NCBI GenBank assembly: GCA_022561525.1
Contig: JADFRB010000011.1
Location: forward strand, 1,337 to 13,694
Source of the DNA: Nitrospinota bacterium
Lineage (GTDB): Bacteria > Nitrospirota > Nitrospiria > Nitrospirales > UBA8639
Length of the DNA stretch: 12,358 bases
Reading direction: 5' to 3'
Every line of letters begins with the position of its first letter. Position 1 is the first letter of the stretch. Of the stretch, positions 1-6,227 are shown in pieces. Below the pieces are notes generated by a model. That model searched no databases and was not told the origin of the DNA. It worked only from the letters and a program-made list of their open reading frames with translations. The translations under genes and the position numbers were made by a program.

Positions 1-1871
1 TGATGGTGGCGCACGAAGTGGGGCACTTGGAGTTTGGAACGTATCGGATTGATCTAGAGGCTGTTCGGGCCTTGGCGCAAGAGGTGGTGTCTCGATATCA
101 ACGCGGTGATGGGTATGCGGGGACCCCCTCACCCTCCCCTCTCCCCCTTCCAGGGGGCAAGGGTATAAGGCCCCACAGTCACGCAAGCATGCCGGAAATT
201 AATTGTTTGGGGGATCTCTTTTCTCTCTATCCTCAAAAGGGTGTGATTCAAGATCTGTGGACGATTCTGGAAGATGCGCGGGTTGAATTTCTTCTTCAGC
301 AAGAATACCCCGGGCTTCGGCAGGATTTAGCCGCGTTAGCCAAAGCATCAGTGAGCACCCGTTCGTTCCTGCATGGGATGACCGCGCGTGAGATGGTGAT
401 TGACTCTTTACTTCTCCTCTTGACCCAAGAACCTGGTACCGTGGAAATCCGGGATGTCTTGAAGCCAGTGGTCGAGCGGTGCTGGGTATTGTCGCAATCG
501 CTTTTACATGCCGAAGCCTCGGCTTCTGATGCCATTCAGTTGGCTGATCAGATGTATCAAGTCATGGAAGAAATGATTGGGACGTATGAAATGCCAGAAA
601 CCGAGGCTCCGCCGGAATCGGATGATCCAGACTCTGATCTCGGAGCTGGTCCTCGTGCGGCGGAAGAAACAGCCGGAGGCTATCGCTCAATTACAAACTG
701 GGCCTACCGAGGTGAAATGAGTCCAGACCTTGTGCAGGGTGAAAGTGCGACGGAAGAAGGTATTGCACCATCAGGTAGTGAAAGTCCCAATATTCAGGAG
801 CCTGGTGGGACGAATGATTCGCCATCTCCTCGATCCCAAGAGTCGAGCGAGAAGGAATCGGTTGAGGGCGTTCGGGATCGTGATGATTCTCAATCAGGGC
901 ACGATCGTGTCTTGGACGAACATTGGGTGGTCAAAGGGTCAGGACAAGGCGAGTTGCCGGTTCAGAAAGGTGAGGACCGAACCTATCTCTATCCTGAATG
1001 GGATGGAATGATACAAGACTATCGACTTAAATGGTGTCGAGTCATTGAACGGCCAGGTCCGGAAGGCAGCCCGGACTTTGCCCAGGCGACTCTCGAAAAA
1101 CATGCTTCCTCGATCCGGTTATTGAGACGGTACTTTGAAACCATTCGGCCTACGGCTTTACGCCGAGTGCATGGATACGAAAATGGCGAGGAACTCGATC
1201 TCGATGCCGTCATTAGTCGAGCCGTTGATCGGCGCGCGGGAGCCGAGCCGTCCGACCGGATCTATTTACGCAGAGATAAACGGGAACGGCATGTGGCCGT
1301 GGCGTTCTTAGTGGACATGAGTGGATCGACCGGTCGGCAGATTGAAAACGGAGCGCGTCGTGTCATTGATATTGAAAAGGAAGGGTTGGTGTTGTTGATT
1401 GAGGCATTAGAGGCCATAGGCGATCAATACGCTTTGTACGGTTTTTCCGGGCAAGGGCGGGATCATGTGGATTTCCTCGTGCTCAAGGATTTCGAAGACA
1501 CTCTACGTTATCAAGTGGCGCAACGTATTGAAGCCATGACTCCGTTGCAACAAAATCGTGACGGAGCCGCCATTCGCCATGCCGCACAAAAGTTGCTTCA
1601 ATGCCCTGCCCGGCATCGTTTGTTGATCTTGTTGAGTGACGGAAAGCCGCTGGATGACGGGTATGCCGAAGAATACGCACTGGAGGATACCAAGATGGCC
1701 TTGCGTGAAGCGCGTCAACGCGGCATTAGTCCGTTTTGCCTCACGATTGATCGAGAAGCCACCGGATATCTCAAACGAATGTATGGAGATGTCCAGTATC
1801 TGGTCCTTGATGATGTGGCGGACTTGCCTGAACGGCTGCCACGGGTGTATCAACGACTAACCGGGCGTTGA
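1..1871 (+). CDS. VWA-domain protein, NorD/CobT/CbbO-like (5' end outside the window)
   Basis: The reading frame is open to the left edge. The first complete codon is an ATG at 3-5, but the protein probably begins upstream because an HEVGH motif sits at visible residues 4-8, too close to the edge for a natural start. The visible 622 residues are: an N-terminal helical part with the motif LEDARVE (89-95), typical of NorD/CobT-like proteins; an acidic Ser/Glu/Pro-rich linker (about 200-310); and a C-terminal von Willebrand A domain with a MIDAS motif DMSGS (438-442), NRDGAA (518-523) and SDGKP (545-549). Family members work with a MoxR/NorQ/CbbQ-type AAA+ ATPase as metal-dependent activators or metal-insertion factors of enzyme complexes. 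A partner ATPase, if there is one, would lie to the left. The target enzyme is not visible, so a specific name such as norD would be a guess. A C-rich repeat interrupts the N-terminal part in frame (residues about 40-60), and the stop codon lies in another repeat. Confidence 0.85.
   Translation, partial: MVAHEVGHLEFGTYRIDLEAVRALAQEVVSRYQRGDGYAGTPSPSPLPLPGGKGIRPHSHASMPEINCLGDLFSLYPQKGVIQDLWTILEDARVEFLLQQEYPGLRQDLAALAKASVSTRSFLHGMTAREMVIDSLLLLLTQEPGTVEIRDVLKPVVERCWVLSQSLLHAEASASDAIQLADQMYQVMEEMIGTYEMPETEAPPESDDPDSDLGAGPRAAEETAGGYRSITNWAYRGEMSPDLVQGESATEEGIAPSGSESPNIQEPGGTNDSPSPRSQESSEKESVEGVRDRDDSQSGHDRVLDEHWVVKGSGQGELPVQKGEDRTYLYPEWDGMIQDYRLKWCRVIERPGPEGSPDFAQATLEKHASSIRLLRRYFETIRPTALRRVHGYENGEELDLDAVISRAVDRRAGAEPSDRIYLRRDKRERHVAVAFLVDMSGSTGRQIENGARRVIDIEKEGLVLLIEALEAIGDQYALYGFSGQGRDHVDFLVLKDFEDTLRYQVAQRIEAMTPLQQNRDGAAIRHAAQKLLQCPARHRLLILLSDGKPLDDGYAEEYALEDTKMALREARQRGISPFCLTIDREATGYLKRMYGDVQYLVLDDVADLPERLPRVYQRLTGR
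121..178. repeat. C-rich palindromic repeat embedded in frame in the VWA gene
   Basis: A cytosine-rich tract of the form CCCCCTCACCCTCCCC is followed by a small inverted repeat CCCCC-TTCCA-GGGGG and then GGGCAAGGG. It resembles the dispersed CCCTCACCC...GGGGG intergenic repeats of many bacteria. Here it lies inside a coding region and is translated as a Pro/Ser-rich stretch between two helical segments (residues about 40-60) without breaking the frame. Exact borders are uncertain. Confidence 0.5.
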
Positions 1872-2003
1872 AAAAGCATGCCCTGAGTCTGGCCGAAGGG
1901 GCCGCCAGCGGCGTTCTCGGCCCGTTGCCGTGCTCACGTACTATGAGTACGCTCCGCGCGCCCACGGTCCTGCGGCCTTGCTGGACGACCTTTTTGAACG
2001 CCC
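1863..2003. repeat. 141-bp element with 14-bp terminal inverted repeats at the end of the VWA gene
   Basis: The left end GGGCGTTGAAAAAG (1863-1876) and the right end CTTTTTGAACGCCC (1990-2003) are inverted repeats with one mismatch. The centre holds a perfect CGTACT-ATG-AGTACG palindrome (1937-1951). The interior is GC-rich and only loosely palindromic. The left repeat overlaps the last codons of the VWA gene and contains its TGA stop (1869-1871). No transposase is present, so it would be a non-autonomous repeat. I recall similar GC-rich repeats with a GTAC-type core from Nitrospira genomes, but cannot confirm that here. Confidence 0.6.
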
Positions 2004-2088
2004 GGTTTACGTGATCCGTAATGCGTGATGGGTTTTTGAATTAGCAATTTTTACGGTTCACGCATTACGCTTTACGCATCACGAAAAT
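2004..2088. repeat. Inverted heptamer-repeat hairpin (CGTRAWG family), copy 1
   Basis: The left arm (about 2010-2032) reads as heptamers CGTGATC, CGTAATG, CGTGATG. The right arm (2051-2083), on the minus strand, reads CGTGATG, CGTAAAG, CGTAATG, CGTGAAC, CGTAAAA. The two arms form a long imperfect hairpin around an A/T-rich loop. It lies directly against the right end of the 141-bp element and ends just before the ATG at 2096. Related copies occur at 3490-3572 and 10173-10258. Confidence 0.6.
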
Positions 2089-2095
2089 CTTATCC

Positions 2096-2506
2096 ATGAC
2101 CACTGACTCAACTAAACCAGAAATTCCCCCTTGGCTGTATAAGCTGTTTACCGGGAAACAATATCCGTATATTCGCCGGTTGGCCAAATTTGAAAAAAAA
2201 GATCGGATCATCGGCGATCCAAGTTCCGAACCGACTCGGGAAGAAATTGATGCGAAGTTTTGGGAGATCTATCCGCAGTGTTCCGCCAAAATCATGCAGG
2301 AAATCAAAAAAGGTATGATTGTGAGTTTTACCGATTTGGAAGTCTATCCTCCTGGAACCTATCAAGAGCTTGTCGAAAGGCCAGAGGAATTTCTTGCTCG
2401 TGAATATGGCCGGAAAAAGATTAAACTGAATTTTTATTATGGGGACAACTTCGTCTGCACCATCAATTTCAAGGTTGCGGGATGGGCAAGTCATGATGAT
2501 GACTAG
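2096..2506 (+). CDS. Conserved-looking hypothetical protein, 136 aa
   Basis: I do not recognise this protein. It is soluble-looking, with no signal peptide or membrane segment, and is rich in charged and aromatic residues. The N-terminal half has many Lys and Arg ([14 protein letters not shown], residues about 19-32). The C-terminal half looks like a beta-rich segment ([20 protein letters not shown], about 108-127) and ends with an acidic HDDD. The only Cys are at about 62 and 121, so no metal motif is evident. ATG 2096 is the first start in the frame; no clear Shine-Dalgarno precedes it, and the upstream 85 bp are the heptamer hairpin. The gene ends 32 nt before mdh in the same direction and is probably co-transcribed with it. 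Its reality is supported by length, ordinary composition and position. Confidence 0.7.
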   Translation: MTTDSTKPEIPPWLYKLFTGKQYPYIRRLAKFEKKDRIIGDPSSEPTREEIDAKFWEIYPQCSAKIMQEIKKGMIVSFTDLEVYPPGTYQELVERPEEFLAREYGRKKIKLNFYYGDNFVCTINFKVAGWASHDDD

Positions 2507-2538
2507 GCTGTTTTCGATTTGAACGGAAAAGGTGTCCT

Positions 2539-3483
2539 ATGAATCAGCGGAAAGTGACGGTAGTCGGGGCTGGCAATGTGGGAGGATCGGCGGCGCAACG
2601 GCTCGCTGAAAAGAATGGCTACGACATTGTCTTGGTGGATATTGTTGAGGGACTTCCGCAGGGCAAGGCATTGGACTTGGCTCAAGCTGGGGCAGTGTGT
2701 GGATACGATTCTCCGATTATTGGGACGAACAACTATAATGAAACGGAAGGGTCAGACCTTGTCGTCATTACCTCGGGTATTGCGCGCAAGCCGGGGATGA
2801 GCCGATCCGAATTGCTCGAAACCAATACCAAAATTGTCCGGTCGGTTGTCCAGGAAATCGTGAAGCGGTCACCGTCAACCATTTTAGTCATTGTGGCCAA
2901 TCCCTTAGATGCGATGACCCATGTGGCGTACCGAGCCAGTGGATTTCCAAAACAGCGCGTGGTCGGAATGGCGGGCGTGCTCGACTCTGCTCGCTTCAGC
3001 ACGTTCATTGCCCAAGAGTTGAAGGTCTCAGTGCACAATGTGCAGGCGATGGTATTAGGGGGCCATGGAGATGCGATGGTTCCCTTGGTTCGATATACCA
3101 CCGTAAGTGGGCGGCCAGTCGATCAATGGATGTCTAAAGAAACACTCGATGAGATTGTGAAGCGAACCCGCAATGGCGGGGCAGAAATCGTTAACCTGCT
3201 GAAGACTGGAAGTGCCTATTATGCTCCGGCTGCCTCGGCGGTGGAAATGGTGGAATCGATCCTCAAGGATGAACACAAAGTGCTTCCCTGTGCCGCGCTC
3301 TGTGAAGGGGAATACGGATTGAAGGGGGTCTACATGGGGGTCCCCGTTTGTCTTGGAAAAAATGGCGTGGAAGAAATCCTGGAATATGATCTCACGCCTG
3401 AAGAAAAAACCGCGTTCGACACCTCGGCCCAAGGTGTCCGCGAGTTGTGTGAGGAAGTCGATCGAATTTTTGATGCAGGCTGA
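2539..3483 (+). CDS. mdh: Malate dehydrogenase, LDH-type, NAD-dependent
   Basis: The 314-residue protein interconverts malate and oxaloacetate with NAD(H) in the cytoplasm, in the oxidative or reductive TCA cycle. The Rossmann motif GAGNVG is at residues 10-15, and Asp34 at the end of the second strand fits preference for NAD over NADP. The active-site loop ARKPGMSR (82-89) puts Arg83 where lactate dehydrogenases carry Gln102, which indicates malate specificity. Asp149, Arg152 and His176 (in GGHGD) form the catalytic set. Length fits the family (about 310). An AAAGG at 2528-2532, 6 nt before the ATG, supports the start. The gene follows the 136-aa hypothetical gene by 32 nt and converges with purE. 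In Nitrospira the reductive TCA cycle is the CO2-fixing route, so the enzyme would serve that if the taxonomic guess is right. Confidence 0.96.
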   Translation: MNQRKVTVVGAGNVGGSAAQRLAEKNGYDIVLVDIVEGLPQGKALDLAQAGAVCGYDSPIIGTNNYNETEGSDLVVITSGIARKPGMSRSELLETNTKIVRSVVQEIVKRSPSTILVIVANPLDAMTHVAYRASGFPKQRVVGMAGVLDSARFSTFIAQELKVSVHNVQAMVLGGHGDAMVPLVRYTTVSGRPVDQWMSKETLDEIVKRTRNGGAEIVNLLKTGSAYYAPAASAVEMVESILKDEHKVLPCAALCEGEYGLKGVYMGVPVCLGKNGVEEILEYDLTPEEKTAFDTSAQGVRELCEEVDRIFDAG

Positions 3484-3489
3484 TGGAAA

Positions 3490-3572
3490 GACGTGAAGCG
3501 TGATGCGTCATGTGTAAAGCGGGTTCTCTCTTTGTTTTACATATCACGCCTTACACCTTACGCTTCACGGTT
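3490..3572. repeat. Inverted heptamer-repeat hairpin between convergent mdh and purE, copy 2
   Basis: CGTGAAGCGT (3492-3501) pairs perfectly with ACGCTTCACG (3560-3569). Inside these ends, both arms are built of degenerate heptamers: CGTGAAG, CGTGATG, CGTCATG, TGTAAAG on the left; CGTGAAG, CGTAAGG, TGTAAGG, CGTGATA on the minus strand of the right arm. The hairpin fills the 90-bp gap between two convergent stop codons and is followed by TTTTT on the plus side, so it may act as the terminator for mdh. Confidence 0.65.
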
Positions 3573-3573
3573 T

Positions 3574-4068
3574 TTACAATTTCTCCGCCAACACTTTCTC
3601 AGTTTGTTTCTTCCGATACTCTTCCAGCCGCTGTTTAATCCCCGAATCGGATAACGCCAAGATGGCTGCCGCAAACAAGGCGGCGTTGGCCGACCCCGCT
3701 TCACCGATTGCCAGAGTAGCCACGGGAATACCTTTGGGCATTTGGACGATCGACAATAAGGAGTCCAATCCCTGCAGTGCCTTGGATTGCATGGGGCAGC
3801 CCAGCACCGGCAAGGTGGTTTTTGCGGCGATGATTCCTGGTAAATGTGCAGCTCCACCCGCTCCGGCGATGATGACTTTTAGCCCTCGTGACTCTGCTTG
3901 GCCGACGTATTCAAATAGCGCATCGGGGGCCCGGTGGGCGGAAATGACGCGGCATTCATTATCAATGCCCAATTGTGTCAGCGTCTCGCTGGCGAGTCGC
4001 ATGACTTCCCAATCGCTTTTGCTTCCCATAATAATGCCGACCAATGGTGCTGTATTCTGCGATGCCAC
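3574..4068 (-). CDS. purE: N5-carboxyaminoimidazole ribonucleotide mutase (PurE, class I)
   Basis: PurE converts N5-CAIR to CAIR in de novo purine synthesis, acting with PurK. The 164-residue protein has the class I motifs: GSKSD (15-19), the SAHRAP loop (43-48) with catalytic His45, [10 protein letters not shown] (69-78) and the phosphate-binding GCPMQS (90-95). Length is as expected (E. coli 169). The start is a GTG at 4066-4068, chosen because an AAAGGAGG ribosome binding site lies 7 nt upstream. No purK is adjacent; downstream is the convergent mdh. A 166-bp foldback element begins one base upstream of the ribosome binding site, so the purE leader probably includes it. Confidence 0.96.
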   Translation of the reverse strand: MASQNTAPLVGIIMGSKSDWEVMRLASETLTQLGIDNECRVISAHRAPDALFEYVGQAESRGLKVIIAGAGGAAHLPGIIAAKTTLPVLGCPMQSKALQGLDSLLSIVQMPKGIPVATLAIGEAGSANAALFAAAILALSDSGIKQRLEEYRKKQTEKVLAEKL

Positions 4069-4075
4069 GTATCTG

Positions 4076-4083
4076 CCTCCTTT
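4076..4083 (-). promoter_or_regulatory. Strong ribosome binding site of purE
   Basis: On the minus strand this reads AAAGGAGG, 7 nt from a GTG codon. It fixes GTG 4068 as the purE start. The adjacent foldback repeat stops just short of it (left end at 4084). Confidence 0.85.
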
Positions 4084-4249
4084 AACCTAGAAACAGCAGT
4101 TGGATCACAAAAGTCCGCGCAAGCTCTTGACGTACCTGGCAAAATAAAAAAAGTCTCATCACCACGGAGGTGACCACGACATTTTTTATTTCACCATGCA
4201 CGCCAATATCTTGCACGTCTTTTTTGCGCCCAACTGCCGTTTCTAGGTT
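4084..4249 (-). repeat. Foldback (MITE-like) element, copy A, 166 bp
   Basis: The ends are 20-bp inverted repeats: AACCTAGAAACAGCAGTTGG at 4084-4103, and at 4230-4249 the complement of AACCTAGAAACGGCAGTTGG (19 of 20 match). The interior is palindromic over nearly its whole length: each half carries a similar order of AAAAGTCC/GAC, GCAAG, TTGACGTAC/TTGGCGTGC, A-rich tract, GTC and TCACC. The centre (4142-4190) is A-rich, stem, T-rich and looks like a bidirectional terminator. Its reverse complement matches copy B at 8417-8608 closely. No transposase is encoded and no clear target duplication is seen. It is assigned to the minus strand only to show that it is inverted relative to copy B. Confidence 0.85.
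4142..4190. terminator. Possible bidirectional intrinsic terminator at the centre of foldback copy A
   Basis: The A-rich tract at 4141-4152, a stem (GTC, internal loop, CACC / GGTG, internal loop, GAC) and the T-rich tract at 4182-4190 form one symmetrical hairpin. It has the layout of a Rho-independent terminator in both directions, although the GC part of the stem is interrupted. Copy B keeps the same arrangement around 8476-8526. Confidence 0.4.
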
Positions 4250-4478
4250 CACGCTCTGTGTGTTTCTTTGAAACCATTGACCGTGCGACGCGAAATGGTT
4301 TCTGAGATGGTCCTCTTTGCGGGAGGAAGTGTACAAGCTCCCCCCACCAACTCTCAACCGTGACCGGGGAGTTTTCATGGTAATTCTCTACCACCATGGG
4401 ATAAGTGAATGATGTAACTTGTGAACTGTAAGTACTTGAGAGTGTTGCGTTTTTTGTCTTTTGTGGGAGTCGAAATGC
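4250..4478. other. Intergenic stretch upstream of the nuoF promoter
   Basis: No convincing gene is visible here. It holds a perfect 9-bp inverted repeat, GAAACCATT (4270-4278) and AATGGTTTC (4294-4302), with a 15-nt spacer, and a shorter CATGGT/ACCATG pair (4376-4381, 4393-4398). Either could be a regulatory site for the divergent purE or nuoF transcripts. The promoter of purE probably lies here on the minus strand, but I could not pick one with confidence. Confidence 0.4.
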
Positions 4479-4508
4479 TTGACGGAATTATGGACTGACC
4501 CGTATAGT
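4479..4508 (+). promoter_or_regulatory. Sigma70-like promoter of the nuoF-fdx-PTPS-folE operon
   Basis: TTGACG (4479-4484) and TATAGT (4503-4508) are separated by 18 nt, a good match to a housekeeping promoter. Transcription would start near 4515, leaving about a 50-nt leader before ATG 4568. It is the best promoter candidate in the window. Confidence 0.6.
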
Positions 4509-4556
4509 TAAAAATTCTGAGTTGAGATATTGTGTCCCAACCCATTGAGGATAGTC

Positions 4557-4560
4557 AGGA
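4557..4560 (+). promoter_or_regulatory. Ribosome binding site that favours ATG 4568 for the nuoF-like gene
   Basis: AGGA lies 7 nt before ATG 4568. The alternative GTG at 4532 has no comparable site and would leave only about a 17-nt leader from the predicted promoter. Confidence 0.5.
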
Positions 4561-4567
4561 TTATTGT

Positions 4568-5872
4568 ATGACGAATGACAAGCCCCTTCGCCTCCTTCAA
4601 CCCATGAAAGGGGAGCCCTGGGATATCGATGCGTATATCACACGAGGAGGCTATGAAGCCTGGCAAAAATGTGTGCGGGAAAACAACCCGGATGGCGTGG
4701 TGGAAGAATTAAAACGCGCGTCCTTGCGGGGACGTGGAGGCGCGGGATTCCCGACCGGGCTGAAATGGGAAAAGGTGCTTCATCACCGATCCGATGAACG
4801 GTATTTTGTCTGTAATGCGGGAGAACATGAGCCCGGGACCTTTAAAGATCGGCACCTGATCAAACATTTCCCCCATCAACTGATCGAGGGGTGTTTGATT
4901 GCTTCTTTTACAGTCAATGCCAAAGAATCCTACATTTATCTGAATGCCGAGTTTGAAGAAGAACGCTCGAATTTCGAAAAGGCTCTCGTGCAAGCCAGGG
5001 AACGGGGTTACCTTGGCAAAAACGTGTTGGGCACAGGTGTTGATGTAGACATCGAAATTTTCGATGGACACGGTAGTTATGTGGCTGGTGAAGAAACCGC
5101 TATGTTGGAGTCGATGCAAGGCCGCCCAGCCCACCCCAAACAGAAGCCTCCATTTTATCCAACAGACTTTGGTCTCCATGGAAAACCCACCTTGATTAAT
5201 AATGTCGAGACGCTCTCCCATGTGCCCCATATTCTTCGCAATGGCGCTGAATGGTTTAAGGAAGTCGGGGCCGAAAAAACTCCGGGAACGATGTTGTTTA
5301 GTCTTAGTGGCGCCGTGCAACGTCCGGGAGTCTATGAGCTGCCGTTGGGCACTCCACTTCGCTATTTAATCGAAGAATGTGGCGGTGGGGTTCCCGAAGG
5401 ACGAAAGGTTAAAGCCGTGTTTCCCGGGGGCCCGTCTTTTTCGATGGTGGGTCCAGATGAACTGGACCTTGCCATGGATTTTGATACGTTGAAAAAGGCC
5501 GGAACGGGATTAGGATCAGCCGGAGTCATTGTAGTGGATGATGCCACCTGCATGGTGGCGCACACGCTGAAGCTCTCAACGTTTTTCCGGGAAGAAAGTT
5601 GCGGGCAATGTCCACCCTGCCGGATTGGAACAGAACATCTTGAAGGGCTCGTTGCGAAAATTGAAGAGGGAAAAGGGACCCAAGAAGATCTGGATAAAAT
5701 GTTGCAGATCTGTGGGTTTGTGAAAGGGACGGGTTTTTGTACGTTAGTGACGGGAGCCTCAGTGCTGGTCCAAAACAGTTTTCGTCTATTTCGTCATGAG
5801 TTTGAAGCGCACGTGGCCAACCATGCGTGCCCCTTTAACCCTGCTGCAGAGGTGGTTTCCGCTACGGGTTAA
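4568..5872 (+). CDS. nuoF: NuoF-like NADH dehydrogenase flavoprotein (FMN, 4Fe-4S)
   Basis: The 434-residue protein is homologous to the NADH-binding subunit of complex I. It shows the glycine-rich flavin loop RGRGGAGF (54-61), the NAD(P)H/FMN segment CNAGEHEPG (82-90), the SLBB and C-terminal domains, and the four 4Fe-4S cysteines: Cys345, Cys348 and Cys351 in ESCGQCPPC, and Cys391 in GFC. Length fits (E. coli NuoF 445). The classical NADE motif is here NAGE, GAGAY is GHGSY, and CGEET is AGEET; the key Glu residues are kept. No nuoE or nuoG is adjacent. Instead an adrenodoxin-type ferredoxin follows after 6 nt, which suggests a diaphorase-ferredoxin unit rather than, or besides, complex I. 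GTG 4532 is an alternative start adding 12 residues. The gene symbol reflects homology; the protein may be a paralogue of the complex I subunit. Confidence 0.88.
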   Translation: MTNDKPLRLLQPMKGEPWDIDAYITRGGYEAWQKCVRENNPDGVVEELKRASLRGRGGAGFPTGLKWEKVLHHRSDERYFVCNAGEHEPGTFKDRHLIKHFPHQLIEGCLIASFTVNAKESYIYLNAEFEEERSNFEKALVQARERGYLGKNVLGTGVDVDIEIFDGHGSYVAGEETAMLESMQGRPAHPKQKPPFYPTDFGLHGKPTLINNVETLSHVPHILRNGAEWFKEVGAEKTPGTMLFSLSGAVQRPGVYELPLGTPLRYLIEECGGGVPEGRKVKAVFPGGPSFSMVGPDELDLAMDFDTLKKAGTGLGSAGVIVVDDATCMVAHTLKLSTFFREESCGQCPPCRIGTEHLEGLVAKIEEGKGTQEDLDKMLQICGFVKGTGFCTLVTGASVLVQNSFRLFRHEFEAHVANHACPFNPAAEVVSATG

Positions 5873-5878
5873 TTGGTT

Positions 5879-6223
5879 ATGCCGCACATTACGTTCGTTC
5901 ACTCAGAAGGAAAAAGCGGAGAGGTGCCCGAAAACGTCTCGGTCCTCGAAGCCGCAGAATTGTTGGGTTTTCCGTTGGAGCATGACTGCGGGGGCAATGC
6001 TTCGTGTTCAACATGTCGGGTGGAAGTGATGGTGGGGGGCGAGCATTTATCCGAAATAGATTTTGAGGAACAAGATTTACTAGACCGAGAAGCCCTCACC
6101 GAGCCGTACCATCGGTTAAGTTGCCAGGCGAAAATTTTTGGCGATGTCATGGTGCAAGTCCCCGAAGAAAAGTTTGGAACAACGGAATCCGTTCAAGAAG
6201 AAACCAAAACTTCTCAGTCGTAA
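5879..6223 (+). CDS. [2Fe-2S] ferredoxin, adrenodoxin/Isc type
   Basis: This 114-residue soluble electron carrier has cysteines at 37, 43, 46 and 82. The C-x5-C-x2-C...C spacing (CGGNASCSTC, then LSC) is that of the adrenodoxin/Isc Fdx class, not of plant-type ferredoxins (C-x4-C-x2-C). After the cluster fold comes the usual VQVPEE end, then a polar, Glu/Ser/Thr-rich tail of about 15 residues. The start ATG 5879 is 6 nt after the nuoF stop; a TTG at 5873 would add two residues but is less likely. The PTPS gene starts 4 nt after its stop. The tight spacing makes it a likely redox partner of the NuoF-like protein. It could also serve Fe-S cluster assembly, but no isc or suf genes are near. Confidence 0.92.
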   Translation: MPHITFVHSEGKSGEVPENVSVLEAAELLGFPLEHDCGGNASCSTCRVEVMVGGEHLSEIDFEEQDLLDREALTEPYHRLSCQAKIFGDVMVQVPEEKFGTTESVQEETKTSQS

Positions 6224-6227
6224 GATC

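Noticed and set aside
730..1011. 93-codon plus-strand frame inside the VWA gene
   Set aside because: It overlaps the acidic linker of the VWA protein in another frame and is rich in Arg and Lys as expected of a frame-shifted acidic stretch.
2004..2088. CRISPR array
   Set aside because: The repeats are 7-nt degenerate units arranged as inverted arms, without uniform repeats and spacers. No cas genes are present.
3574..4068. purK partner or purEK fusion
   Set aside because: The protein ends at the normal PurE length and the next gene is convergent mdh; no PurK sequence is present.
4082..4378. 98-codon minus-strand reading frame through foldback copy A (with NLETAVG and further residues)
   Set aside because: It runs through the palindromic element, overlaps the purE ribosome binding site, and the matching frame in copy B is stopped after 12 codons. 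It is most likely a by-product of the repeat.
4532..4567. GTG 4532 as start of the nuoF-like gene
   Set aside because: ATG 4568 has AGGA at 7 nt and a better leader length from the promoter; the 12 extra residues carry no family similarity. It remains possible.
4709..5320. 203-codon minus-strand frame opposite the NuoF-like gene
   Set aside because: It is fully antisense to a gene with clear conserved motifs and shows no protein family character.
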